A stretch of 10,297 bases of DNA from an uncultured Oscillospiraceae bacterium (GCA_934572325.1 CAKTKT010000063.1:1-10297), one strand, 5' to 3'; numbered from the stretch's first letter, positions 1 through 6,941 are shown. The notes: generated by a model not told the origin, from the letters alone. A program made the numbers and translations.

Positions 1-9
1 AAAGAGGTG
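1..9 (+). promoter_or_regulatory. Shine-Dalgarno site that sets a TTG start for the first dehydratase gene
   Basis: AAAGAGGTG resembles the ideal AAGGAGGTG and lies 6 bases before a TTG codon at 16. The GTG at 7 lies inside this site, so it cannot be the start used with it. The first gene is therefore taken to be complete, with its 5' end only just inside the window. Confidence 0.7.
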
Positions 10-15
10 TATCGC

Positions 16-1200
16 TTGAAAGACCTAAAGCATCTTATCTACTTTGAGAATCTGCTTCAGGATGCGCAGAACGAGCTTGTGACGAAGGCCGTCGAAGAGG
101 GCAGGCACGCGCTCGGCTACAACTGCTTCTACGTTCCCGAGCCGCTTCTCAATCTGCCCGGCTGCTTCTCCAGCCGCCTGCGCGCCCCACGCTGCACTTC
201 CACGGATCTGGCAAACTACTACATGACCACCCGCACCTGCCCCTATGTCCGCTCCATCCTTGAGCGCGCGATTGAGGGCGGCTACAACTATCTCGAGGCT
301 CTGTTCGGCTGCGAGTGCTGCGCCGCGATGGAGCGTATGGAGACGCACTTTGACCTCATCCACCCCGTGAAGAACGACAAGTTCTTCCTCACCATCTTTG
401 ACCCTCCCATGAAGGGCGACAAGACGAACCTCGATTACTACAAGGTCGAGCTCAAGCACAAGGTCGTGGACAAGCTCGCCGAGCGCGGCGTTGACGTGTC
501 CGAGGACGCGATGCGCGCCGCTATCGCCGACCACAACGAGCTCAGCCGCATCATCACCGAGATCGGCGATTTCCGCAAGCTCGACAATCCGCCCATCACC
601 GGCTATGAGTTCCACGTTATCCAGCTTGTCAGCGAGGTATGCCCGCACTATCTCATCAAGCCCTATCTCGAGGAGACGCTGGAGGAGATAAAGACCCGCG
701 AGCCGGAGGAGAAGTTCCCGTTCCGCGCGAGGGTGACGCTCGTCGGCTCGGAGATTGACGATCCCGACTTCACCAAGCTCATCGAGAGCTGCGGCGCGAT
801 GGTTGTGGCGGACAGGTACTGCTTCGGCTCTATCCCCGGGCGCGAGCAGATAGAGATCCGCGACGGCGAGAGCGCGTTCGACGCCATCTGCCGCCACTAT
901 CTCGAGGTCAGCCAGTGCGCGCGCTTCATGGACGGCATGAAGATAGAGCAGCGCCACGCCGAGGTCGCGCGCATCACGCGCGAGTACAAGGCGGACGGCA
1001 TAATATACGAGAACATGAAGTTCTGCGAGTTTTGGAGCTACGAGAAGGTTCTTGCCTCCCACATCTTCATAAACGAGCTGAACATCCCCTGCTGCACGAT
1101 AGAGAAGGAATACGCGCTGGGCGCTGTCGGGCAGCTTCGCACCCGCTTCCAGGCGTTCATCGAAGCGCTGGAGATCAAGAACATTCAGGGAGGTAAGTGA
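16..1200 (+). CDS. 2-hydroxyacyl-CoA dehydratase family protein, shorter subunit
   Basis: The 394-aa product belongs to the 2-hydroxyacyl-CoA dehydratase / benzoyl-CoA reductase subunit family (HgdB, HadC, FldC, BcrC type). These soluble iron-sulfur proteins of strict anaerobes remove water reductively from (R)-2-hydroxyacyl-CoA after one-electron priming by an ATP-dependent activase. Visible family marks are GYNCFYVPEPLL near residue 34, CPYVRS with C75, C102 in a CxxMxRM context, KFC with C337, and the C-terminal GQLRTRFQAFIEAL block. C75, C102 and C337 are the likely ligands of one [4Fe-4S] cluster. The length is normal for the family. The TTG start follows from the site at 1-9. The next gene starts 2 bases after the stop, as expected for a heterodimer pair. 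Two further cysteines, C99 and C101, precede C102 and are unusual. The substrate cannot be told. A double-cubane cluster protein is a less likely alternative. Confidence 0.88.
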   Translation: MKDLKHLIYFENLLQDAQNELVTKAVEEGRHALGYNCFYVPEPLLNLPGCFSSRLRAPRCTSTDLANYYMTTRTCPYVRSILERAIEGGYNYLEALFGCECCAAMERMETHFDLIHPVKNDKFFLTIFDPPMKGDKTNLDYYKVELKHKVVDKLAERGVDVSEDAMRAAIADHNELSRIITEIGDFRKLDNPPITGYEFHVIQLVSEVCPHYLIKPYLEETLEEIKTREPEEKFPFRARVTLVGSEIDDPDFTKLIESCGAMVVADRYCFGSIPGREQIEIRDGESAFDAICRHYLEVSQCARFMDGMKIEQRHAEVARITREYKADGIIYENMKFCEFWSYEKVLASHIFINELNIPCCTIEKEYALGAVGQLRTRFQAFIEALEIKNIQGGK

Positions 1201-1202
1201 GG

Positions 1203-2810
1203 ATGAAAATTACAGATCAGCTTATCGCTTCCATAGACAAAAAGCTCGAACGCTTTGACCCCATCTGGCAGGCGGAGCACGGCGTGGGCGGTCAGCGCAG
1301 CCGCTACTACGACAAGACCGGCGTTGCCAAATGGCGCGAGTGGCGCGGCGTAAAGGACACGTTTTTCGACTACACCCAGTGGCTCAATAACCTTCTGAGC
1401 ATGGTGCAGATGGTCGCCTCCGCGCCCATCCCGTGCCTGAAGGGCTTCTGGGAGTACCGCTGGATGGGCTCGTACCTGGGCACGTTCATGTTCATCGACC
1501 GCCTCTTCGAGGGCTATCGCGGCTACGAGCTGCGCATCGCGCACGCGAATATGCACGCCATCGTGCAGAGCCTCACCAAGCGCATCGCCATGGTGCTGGC
1601 AAACGACAGGCGCTTGGGCGGCGGACCTCTGACGGACAAGTTCATCCCCTGCGACGAGGTGCTGCCCCCGCTGTTCCTCATGGGCTTCAAGGGGCTCATC
1701 CCATTCCCGCTCCAGACCCTGCCGGAGTTCATCATATGCGACGTTGACCAGCATATAGAGCCGTACTACATAGACGTGGCGGAGTCCTACGGGCTTCCCG
1801 CCGACGTGTGCTCGCGCTGCGCGGCGGAGACCGGCGTCGCCATAGACGACGCTTTCCCGCTGATAGGCAAGGCGTTCGTGACGACGAATATGCCCTGCAA
1901 CGCCTCCGAGTGCACCTCCATGTTCCAGCGCCGCCGCGTCGATCTGCCGGACTTTCCGGTAACGCTCGCCATGCGCCACAACGAGCCGGAGGCGCACCCC
2001 TACTCCACGCAGATGCTCAAGGACGCCATCGCGTTCGTCGAGCGCGAGTACGGCGTGAAGTACGACTGGAACGAGCTGTTCAAGTACGCGGAGCTGATGA
2101 ACGAGCAGAACACCATAGAGCTGGAGAAGTGGGACATCTTCAAAACGAAGTATTCCGCGCTCGTCGGCATCGCCGAGACGCTCTACCGCCTGTACTCATG
2201 GGCTTCCGTCAACGGCACCGATCCGTACTTCAACAAGGTCGATCGCAAGGTCATCAAGATCATGCGCAAGGCGTATGAGGAGAGGTACGAGCCGTTCGGC
2301 GGCAAGACGCGCCACCGCGCGTTTCTGTGGGGTCCGTCCGCCGTGTATTACACCGACTTCCCGACATGGATACAGAACTGCTGGGGCATCAACATCGTGC
2401 TGAACATGGACTCCACCATGGGGCACAACATGATAAGCACAACCGACCCCGAGCAGGCGATAAAGGATCTGGCGCTGTTCTCGGAAAAGGCGACGATGCG
2501 CCACCACGCCGTCGGCGGCTGGGAGAACGTCAACGCCATCTGGGAGTGGGCGAAGAACTTCGACTGCGACATGGTGCTCATGAACGACAACATCGCCTGC
2601 AAGGGTATGCTCGGCGTTCACGCGGTCATGGAGGAGCAGGCGCGCGACCTCGGCTTCCACTTCATCTTCATCGAGCATGACCTTGAGGACTGCCGCACCG
2701 TCTCCCGTCAGGATATGAGAAACTGCATCAACAATTATATGTCCGTCGTCCTCAACGAGAAGCCGCTTGACCCGACCATCGTTGAATTTGACGATTCGCG
2801 GGCATACTGA
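1203..2810 (+). CDS. 2-hydroxyacyl-CoA dehydratase family protein, long subunit
   Basis: The 535-aa product is probably the partner of the upstream 394-aa subunit. The C-terminal half shows family features: the ACKG cysteine (C466) in the place of the KFC cysteine of the smaller subunit, and an EHDLEDCRTVSRQDMRNCINN block matching the EKEY...GQLRTR block there. Upstream candidates for cluster ligands are C203 (DVCSRC) and C232 or C237 (PCNASEC). At 535 aa it is clearly longer than the roughly 400-480 aa usual for such subunits. The excess is in an N-terminal part of about 150 residues, rich in aromatic residues, that I cannot assign. ATG 1203 is chosen because GGGAGGT at 1188-1194 sits 8 bases before it; GTG at 1197 would be only 2 bases from that site. 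Tight spacing implies one mRNA and probably coupled translation. Family membership is fairly sure; the substrate and whether it is a dehydratase or a ring reductase are not. Confidence 0.82.
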   Translation: MKITDQLIASIDKKLERFDPIWQAEHGVGGQRSRYYDKTGVAKWREWRGVKDTFFDYTQWLNNLLSMVQMVASAPIPCLKGFWEYRWMGSYLGTFMFIDRLFEGYRGYELRIAHANMHAIVQSLTKRIAMVLANDRRLGGGPLTDKFIPCDEVLPPLFLMGFKGLIPFPLQTLPEFIICDVDQHIEPYYIDVAESYGLPADVCSRCAAETGVAIDDAFPLIGKAFVTTNMPCNASECTSMFQRRRVDLPDFPVTLAMRHNEPEAHPYSTQMLKDAIAFVEREYGVKYDWNELFKYAELMNEQNTIELEKWDIFKTKYSALVGIAETLYRLYSWASVNGTDPYFNKVDRKVIKIMRKAYEERYEPFGGKTRHRAFLWGPSAVYYTDFPTWIQNCWGINIVLNMDSTMGHNMISTTDPEQAIKDLALFSEKATMRHHAVGGWENVNAIWEWAKNFDCDMVLMNDNIACKGMLGVHAVMEEQARDLGFHFIFIEHDLEDCRTVSRQDMRNCINNYMSVVLNEKPLDPTIVEFDDSRAY

Positions 2811-2832
2811 TACGAAAGGAGAGGTCTGAAGC

Positions 2833-3018
2833 ATGAAGAAATTCATAGGCTTTCTCATGAAGCTTCTCGGCAAGCTGATACTCATCGGATTGATCGGGTT
2901 TGTCGCCACGTTCGCGCTGTATATGTTCAACGGCGAGAACAAGCTCATCTACTACGTCGTGAGACCGCTGCTCAACAAGCACTACGACTCGCAGGTGAGA
3001 GACAGAAGGATAGTCTAA
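2833..3018 (+). CDS. small single-span membrane protein, unknown function
   Basis: This 61-aa ORF has a strong site, AAAGGAGAGG, at 2815-2824 and an ATG 8 bases later. It starts 22 bases after the dehydratase stop and is followed by a terminator, so it is the last gene of that operon. The N-terminus is basic (MKKF), residues about 11-32 form one hydrophobic helix (LLGKLILIGLIGFVATFALYM), and the tail of about 28 residues is charged and ends in DRRIV. There is no lipobox and no clear signal peptidase site, so it is probably a membrane-anchored peptide with its tail in the cytoplasm or outside; topology is not certain. I do not recognise a family. Operon position suggests a link to the dehydratase, such as membrane tethering, but that is inference. 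Confidence 0.72.
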   Translation: MKKFIGFLMKLLGKLILIGLIGFVATFALYMFNGENKLIYYVVRPLLNKHYDSQVRDRRIV

Positions 3019-3026
3019 GCGGAATT

Positions 3027-3058
3027 ACCGGGTCGGGGGTATGCCCCGATCCGGTTTT
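3027..3058 (+). terminator. intrinsic terminator of the dehydratase operon
   Basis: A 12-bp stem (3027-3038 with 3044-3055, one G-T pair) encloses a 5-base loop and runs into TTTT at 3055-3058. It starts 8 bases after the stop of the small membrane protein gene and separates this operon from the promoter at 3076. Confidence 0.85.
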
Positions 3059-3075
3059 CGCATATGCCCGATGTA

Positions 3076-3104
3076 TTGCGCTGTGCGGCAAAGTATAGTA
3101 TAAT
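3076..3104 (+). promoter_or_regulatory. sigma-A type promoter of the PfkB kinase gene
   Basis: A perfect TATAAT lies at 3099-3104, with a -35 candidate TTGCGC at 3076-3081 and a 17-base spacer. The region around the -10 is AT-rich in an otherwise GC-rich window. Transcription would start near 3111, leaving a leader of about 40 bases before the ATG at 3153. No operator-like palindrome is seen here. Confidence 0.78.
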
Positions 3105-3152
3105 TATTATAGTACGATTCGACAAAAACCGACACGAAATGAGGGCGCGGCG

Positions 3153-4085
3153 ATGGCGATAGCGGTAGTGGGCAACGTATTTGTGGACATAAAGGGCTTT
3201 CCGGACGACAACTATATCCCCGGCGGGCGCAATGCGGGGCGGGTGGAGCTTGTGCACGGCGGCGTGGGGCGCAACGTTGCGGAGGACATCGCCAATGTGG
3301 AGCTCCGCCCGCGCTTTGTCAGCATGGTGGACGATACGCCCGAGGGCGCGGAGGTGATACGCAAGCTCAACAACCACAAGGTGGACACGGAGTACGTGCT
3401 GTCCGTGCCGAACGGCATGGGAATGTGGCTGGCGGTGTTCGACGAGACGGGGGATATCGTCGGCTCCATCTCCAAGCGCCCGGATATGTCGGCGCTGGCA
3501 AGGCTGGTGGAGGAAAAGGGCGACGAGATTTTTAGCGACTGCGACAGCATCGTGCTGGAGATAGACCTCGACAAGGAGATAATAAAGAGCGTTTTCAAAT
3601 ATGCCGAGAAGTACAAAAAGCGCGTGTACGCCGTCGTGGCGAACATGAGCATCGCCACGCAGAGGCGCGACTTTTTGCAGTCGATCAACTGCTTCGTGTG
3701 CAACGAGGAGGAGGCGGGCATACTGTTCGTGTGCGATATGAGCGGGCTGTCGCCGGAGGCGCTGTGCGAGGAGCTTTCAAAGCGCGTGATGAACGCGCGC
3801 ATCCCGTCCATGGTCGTCACGCTCGGCAGCCGCGGCGCGGTGTACGCCGATATGCACGGCGACAAGGGCGTTTACCCCGCCCAGCGCGTCAATGTGCGCG
3901 ACACGACGGGCGCGGGCGATGCTTTCTGCGCCGGAGTGGCGATGGGGCTGACCTACGGCAAGACGATGCGCGAGGCGGTGGAGCTGGGCACGCGGCTGGC
4001 GGCGTCGGTGATAACCGTGTCGGAAAACGTCTGCCCGCGCTTTCTGCCGCGCGAGCTCGGGCTGGACATTGACGTCACAAACTGA
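3153..4085 (+). CDS. PfkB-family carbohydrate/nucleoside kinase, PsuK-like
   Basis: The 310-aa product is a ribokinase/PfkB fold kinase, a cytoplasmic enzyme that moves phosphate from ATP to a sugar or nucleoside. The first PfkB signature is GGVGRNVAE (G36-N41 region) and the second is DTTGAGDAFCAG (D250 onward), where G253-A254-G255-D256 gives the anion hole and the catalytic base D256. The GGVGRN-A form with a preceding G-x-[VI] strand resembles pseudouridine kinase PsuK more than ribokinase or fructokinase, but no pseudouridine-5'-phosphate glycosidase gene lies beside it, so substrate is left open. The length is normal for the family. The ATG is preceded by GAGGG at 3141-3145, 7 bases away. 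The gene stands alone between its own promoter and terminator, so nothing ties it to either neighbouring pathway. Confidence 0.9.
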   Translation: MAIAVVGNVFVDIKGFPDDNYIPGGRNAGRVELVHGGVGRNVAEDIANVELRPRFVSMVDDTPEGAEVIRKLNNHKVDTEYVLSVPNGMGMWLAVFDETGDIVGSISKRPDMSALARLVEEKGDEIFSDCDSIVLEIDLDKEIIKSVFKYAEKYKKRVYAVVANMSIATQRRDFLQSINCFVCNEEEAGILFVCDMSGLSPEALCEELSKRVMNARIPSMVVTLGSRGAVYADMHGDKGVYPAQRVNVRDTTGAGDAFCAGVAMGLTYGKTMREAVELGTRLAASVITVSENVCPRFLPRELGLDIDVTN

Positions 4086-4093
4086 CATACGAT

Positions 4094-4132
4094 AACACCC
4101 GAACCGGAAAAAACGGTTCGGGTGTTGTTATT
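4094..4132 (+). terminator. intrinsic terminator of the PfkB kinase gene
   Basis: A perfect 13-bp stem (4094-4106 with 4114-4126) holds a GAAAAAA loop and is followed by the T-rich GTTGTTATT. It begins 8 bases after the stop codon. The minus strand lacks a T-run after the stem, so it should act mainly on the + strand. Confidence 0.88.
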
Positions 4133-4198
4133 ATGCTCAAAAGCATACGCCCGAATTTGGGCATTGCTCCAAAGTTGAGGAATCTTTGCGAAGTGTTG

Positions 4199-4227
4199 TT
4201 GACTTTGCGGCGCAAGCTTGCTAATAT
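4199..4227 (+). promoter_or_regulatory. promoter of the lacI-sugar transport-malQ operon
   Basis: TTGACT at 4199-4204 (5 of 6 to consensus) and TAATAT at 4222-4227 (4 of 6) are separated by 17 bases. The start would be near 4234, placing the operator cluster at about +11 to +47 and leaving a leader of about 105 bases before lacI. No comparable promoter is visible ahead of the binding protein, permease or malQ genes. Confidence 0.7.
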
Positions 4228-4244
4228 TTAATCACAGAGAGCTT

Positions 4245-4280
4245 GGAAACGTTTCCGGTAACGTTGCCGGTAACGGTATC
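4245..4280 (+). promoter_or_regulatory. three contiguous 12-bp LacI-family operator units
   Basis: Unit 1, GGAAACGTTTCC (4245-4256), is a perfect palindrome with the central CG typical of LacI-family operators. Unit 2, GGTAACGTTGCC (4257-4268), has one mismatched pair and extends to the 16-bp CCGGTAACGTTGCCGG (4255-4270). Unit 3, GGTAACGGTATC (4269-4280), keeps the left half and has a degenerate right half. CCGGTAACG thus occurs twice, 12 bp apart. The units follow directly on one another just downstream of the promoter, so bound repressor would block early elongation. Positions 4243-4257 also fit the catabolite responsive element consensus WTGNAANCGNWNNCW except at the last base, so CcpA is an alternative ligand for unit 1. 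Use by the adjacent repressor is inferred. Confidence 0.75.
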
Positions 4281-4339
4281 ATCCGAAAAAACAGGACAAA
4301 ACGCGACGAAACGGTTTTGCCGTCAGGGCGGGAGAAAAT

Positions 4340-5362
4340 ATGACAATAAAAGATATTGCCAAGGCGTGCGGGGTGAGCGTGAGCACCGTGTCCCGCGTGC
4401 TGAATGACCGCCCGGATGTGAGCGCCGAGGTGCGGCGCAGGGTGCTGGGCGTTGTGGAGGACATGGGGTATATCCCCAATAACAGCGCGCGCGACCTTGT
4501 GCGCAGTCAGTCTGCCGCGATAGGCGTGATAGTGCGCGGGATGGGCAACCTCTTCTTTGCCGACCTGCTGAAGACCGTGGCGCACGAGATAGAGCAGAGC
4601 GGCTACACCATGGTGCTGCACTTTATCGACTCCGACGCGGACGAGGTGAAGGCGGGGGCGATACTTGAGCGCGAGAAGAAGCTGCGCGGGCTGATCTTCC
4701 TCGGCGGGAGGTTCGACTACACCCCGTCGGAGCTGACGCTGATAGGCGTGCCGTATGTGTGCTGCTCCTACACCAACTGCTTCGGCTCGCTGCGCGAGGA
4801 GGACTATTCCTCCGTTTCAATTGACGACTATTCCACCGCCTATAAGGCGACGGAGATACTTATAGAGCGCGGGCATCGGCGCATTGCCGCCGCCGTGCCG
4901 AGCTGCAATGACCGCTCGATAAGCGAGCTGCGCTGCAACGGCTACCGCGCGGCGCTGCGCGATCACGGCGTGGCGTTCGACGGCGCGCTGCTGGTGGAGA
5001 CAGGCGGCTGCTTTGATATGCCGGTGACGTATCGGGCGGTCAGCGCGCTGCTGCGCACCGGCGCGGAGTTTACGGCGCTGCTGACGCTGTCGGACACGAC
5101 GGCGATCGCCGCGATGAAGGCGATAGAGGACGGCGGCAGGCGCGTTCCCGACGACGTGTCGGTCATCGCGATAGACGGGCTGAACGTGTCGGAATACGTC
5201 TCGCCGACGCTGACGACGCTTGTGCAGCCGGCGGAGGAGATGGGGCGCGAGAGCGTGAAGATCCTCGTGGACACGCTGGAGGGGCGCGGCAAAGCCCGCC
5301 ACGTCTGCGTGGAGACGCATCTGCGCGAGGGCGCTTCCGTGAAGCGGCTGACAAAAGCATGA
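4340..5362 (+). CDS. LacI-family transcriptional repressor of the sugar operon
   Basis: The 340-aa product has the full LacI-family plan. Residues 2-22 form the helix-turn-helix (TIKDIAKACGVSVSTVSRVLN), residues 48-56 form the hinge helix with L53 for minor-groove insertion (NNSARDLVR), and from about residue 60 a periplasmic-binding-like effector domain follows, beginning IGVIV and including IDDYSTAYKATEILIERGHRRIA and VSVIAIDGLNVSEYVSPTLTTL. It would act as a dimer in the cytoplasm and leave DNA when a sugar ligand binds. GGGAG at 4330-4334 lies 5 bases before the ATG. Three operator-like units lie 60-95 bases upstream, so the gene probably represses itself. Downstream transport and malQ genes point to malto-oligosaccharide as inducer, but the ligand is not shown by sequence. 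Length is typical and no defect is seen. Confidence 0.93.
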   Translation: MTIKDIAKACGVSVSTVSRVLNDRPDVSAEVRRRVLGVVEDMGYIPNNSARDLVRSQSAAIGVIVRGMGNLFFADLLKTVAHEIEQSGYTMVLHFIDSDADEVKAGAILEREKKLRGLIFLGGRFDYTPSELTLIGVPYVCCSYTNCFGSLREEDYSSVSIDDYSTAYKATEILIERGHRRIAAAVPSCNDRSISELRCNGYRAALRDHGVAFDGALLVETGGCFDMPVTYRAVSALLRTGAEFTALLTLSDTTAIAAMKAIEDGGRRVPDDVSVIAIDGLNVSEYVSPTLTTLVQPAEEMGRESVKILVDTLEGRGKARHVCVETHLREGASVKRLTKA

Positions 5363-5372
5363 TTTTCCCGAG

Positions 5373-5428
5373 CGGCGCACCGCGCCGTCGTGAAGATACC
5401 AAACCCGCGCAGGGCGGCGCAGCCGCCC
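5373..5428 (+). other. two GC-rich hairpins in the lacI to binding-protein gap
   Basis: Hairpin 1 is CGGCGC-ACC-GCGCCG at 5373-5387 and hairpin 2 is GGGCGGC-GCA-GCCGCCC at 5412-5428, both with perfect stems and 3-base loops. No T-run follows either, so they are not standard terminators. They lie in the 101-base gap before the binding-protein gene and could act as an mRNA processing or 5'-stabilising structure. No convincing promoter is seen in the gap. Confidence 0.5.
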
Positions 5429-5463
5429 GCAACGGGACAACATTAAAAAAGGAGAAAATACCA

Positions 5464-6804
5464 ATGAAAAAGATTCTTGCAATGCTTCTGGCGCTGTGCA
5501 TGGTCTTTGCTCTGTGCGCCTGCGGACAGTCCGCAGCCCCTGCTGAGCAGCCTGCCCAGCAGGACGCCGCTCCCGCAGAGGAAGCAACACCCGCTGACGC
5601 GACCCCCGCAGCAGAGGGCTCAGTGTATTACCTCAACTTCAAGCCCGAGCAGGATGCGCAGTGGCAGGCTCTCGCAAAGAGCTACACCGAGCAGACCGGT
5701 GTGCCCGTGACCGTCGTCACCGCCGCCTCCGGCACCTACGAGCAGACGCTCGCCGCCGAGATAGCGAAGAGCGAAGCGCCCACCCTGTTCCAGGTCAACG
5801 GACCTGTCGGTCTTGCAAGCTGGAAGGACTACTGCTACGACCTCAGCGGCACTGACCTCTACGGCGAGCTGACGAGCGACTCCTTCGCGCTCAAGGACGG
5901 CGACGCCGTTGCCGGCATTGCCTATGTTATCGAGTCCTACGGTCTCATCGTCAACAAGACCCTGCTTGAGAAGGCGGGCTACACCGTTGCCGACATCAAC
6001 TCCTTCGACACCCTCAAGGCTGTCGCCGAGGACATCACCGCCCGCAAGGACGAGCTGGGCTTCGCGGCGTTCACCTCCGCCGGCATGGACGGCTCCTCCG
6101 ACTGGCGCTTCAAGACCCACCTTGCCAACCTCCCCATCTACTTTGAGTATAAGGATGAGGGCATCGGCAGCACTCCCGCCATCAAGGGCACGTACCTTGA
6201 CAACTACAAGGCGATCTGGGATCTCTACATCAACAACTCCACCTGCGATCCTAAGGAGCTGGCAAGCAAGACCGGCGACGACTCCCGCAACGAGCTGCTC
6301 AACGGCGAGGCCGTGTTCTTCCAGAACGGCTCTTGGGAGTACGGCAACCTGTCCGGCACGTTCACCGACGATGAGCTGGCGATGATCCCCATCTACATCG
6401 GCGTGGGCGATGAGGCGAACCAGGGACTGTGCACCGGCACGGAGAACTACTGGTGCGTCAACAACGAGGCTGACGAGGCGGACATCAAGGCGACGCTCGA
6501 CTTTTTGTACTGGTGCGTCACCTCTGCGGAGGGCACGAACACTCTCGCCAACGACATGGGCTTCGTTATCCCCTTCAAGAATGCCGTCAAGTCCAGCAAC
6601 CTCTTCGTAAAGCAGGATACTGAGTACACCGCAGAGGGCAAGACCCCCGTGTCCTGGAACTTCCCCACCATGCCCTCCGAGGAGTGGAAGAACGGCGTCG
6701 GCTCCGCTCTGACCGCTTACGCGGCAGGCACGGGCGACTGGGACGGCGTTGTCACCGCGTTTGTCGATGGCTGGGCGTCCGAGTATGCGCTTGCAAACGG
6801 CTGA
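5464..6804 (+). CDS. ABC transporter sugar-binding lipoprotein (family 1 solute-binding protein)
   Basis: The 446-aa product captures sugar outside the cell and delivers it to the permease pair encoded next. Residues 1-20 are a lipoprotein signal: MKK, a hydrophobic run, and lipobox L17-C18-A19-C20 with C20 as the lipid-bearing residue. C at the -2 position is less usual. A flexible linker rich in Ala, Pro, Glu and Gln spans about residues 22-53, as in many clostridial binding lipoproteins. The mature part matches bacterial solute-binding protein family 1: a YYLNF strand, PTLFQVNGP, YGLIVNKTLLEKAGY and AVFFQNGSWEYGNL. The start at 5464 is set by AAAAGGAG ending at 5454 and by the signal peptide; an in-frame ATG at 5359 overlapping the lacI stop would add a non-signal leader and is rejected. 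A malto-oligosaccharide substrate is inferred from malQ. Confidence 0.92.
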   Translation: MKKILAMLLALCMVFALCACGQSAAPAEQPAQQDAAPAEEATPADATPAAEGSVYYLNFKPEQDAQWQALAKSYTEQTGVPVTVVTAASGTYEQTLAAEIAKSEAPTLFQVNGPVGLASWKDYCYDLSGTDLYGELTSDSFALKDGDAVAGIAYVIESYGLIVNKTLLEKAGYTVADINSFDTLKAVAEDITARKDELGFAAFTSAGMDGSSDWRFKTHLANLPIYFEYKDEGIGSTPAIKGTYLDNYKAIWDLYINNSTCDPKELASKTGDDSRNELLNGEAVFFQNGSWEYGNLSGTFTDDELAMIPIYIGVGDEANQGLCTGTENYWCVNNEADEADIKATLDFLYWCVTSAEGTNTLANDMGFVIPFKNAVKSSNLFVKQDTEYTAEGKTPVSWNFPTMPSEEWKNGVGSALTAYAAGTGDWDGVVTAFVDGWASEYALANG

Positions 6805-6832
6805 TAGAAATACCGCCGAGAGCTGAGAAATC

Positions 6833-6863
6833 AAAAAGAGGGTGGGCGTCCGCCCACCCTCTT
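6833..6863. terminator. strong inverted repeat after the binding-protein gene; terminator-like on the minus strand
   Basis: A perfect 12-bp stem, 6836-6847 with 6852-6863, closes on a GTCC loop. On the + strand the stem is followed by GCGCTTATG, so no T-run exists and read-through into the permease genes is expected. On the minus strand the A-run at 6833-6837 becomes TTTTT, giving a textbook terminator, but no minus-strand gene is present. The likely + strand role is to protect the 3' end of binding-protein mRNA, as hairpins after binding-protein genes do in other sugar operons. Confidence 0.6.
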
Positions 6864-6875
6864 GCGCTTATGCCC

Positions 6876-6927
6876 TATGCCTGACCCGTACACCGTGCGC
6901 GCCCGCACGGCGCAGGGGTCAGGTATA
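6876..6927 (+). other. large two-part hairpin ahead of the first permease gene
   Basis: The outer 12-bp stem (6876-6887 with 6916-6927, one G-T pair) and inner 7-bp stem (6893-6899 with 6904-6910, CCGTGCG/CGCACGG) are separated by a symmetric 5+5 internal loop. The structure ends 14 bases before the ribosome site of the permease gene. Its place suggests control of permease translation or of decay between gene segments. It matches no riboswitch class that I recognise. Confidence 0.55.
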
Positions 6928-6941
6928 AGAAAATTTACCAT

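Noticed and set aside
25..1062. Long minus-strand open frame opposite the first dehydratase gene
   Set aside because: Its product is Leu/Val/Ala/Arg-rich with no family marks; it arises from the GC-rich codons of the real gene. The same holds for the long opposite-strand frames over 1185-1997, 2196-2948, 5620-6834 and 8724-9932.
3270..3281. CGCAACGTTGCG, a perfect palindrome resembling the lacI operator core
   Set aside because: It lies inside the conserved GRNVA codons of the kinase gene and lacks the GG/CC flanks, so chance from coding is the simpler explanation.
4132..4162. Two tiny hairpins (TATGC/GCATA and GCCC/GGGC) after the kinase terminator
   Set aside because: Stems of 4-5 bp in AT-rich spacer are expected by chance and have no T-run or nearby gene start to act on.
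4297..4319. CAAAAC/GTTTTG inverted repeat in the lacI leader
   Set aside because: A 6-bp AT-rich stem with an 11-base loop is weak; it is not placed over the ribosome site and does not resemble an attenuator.
5359..5463. Extended start of the binding protein at the ATG overlapping the lacI stop
   Set aside because: It would place 35 Arg/Pro/Gly-rich residues before a perfect lipoprotein signal, and it ignores the good ribosome site at 5447-5454.
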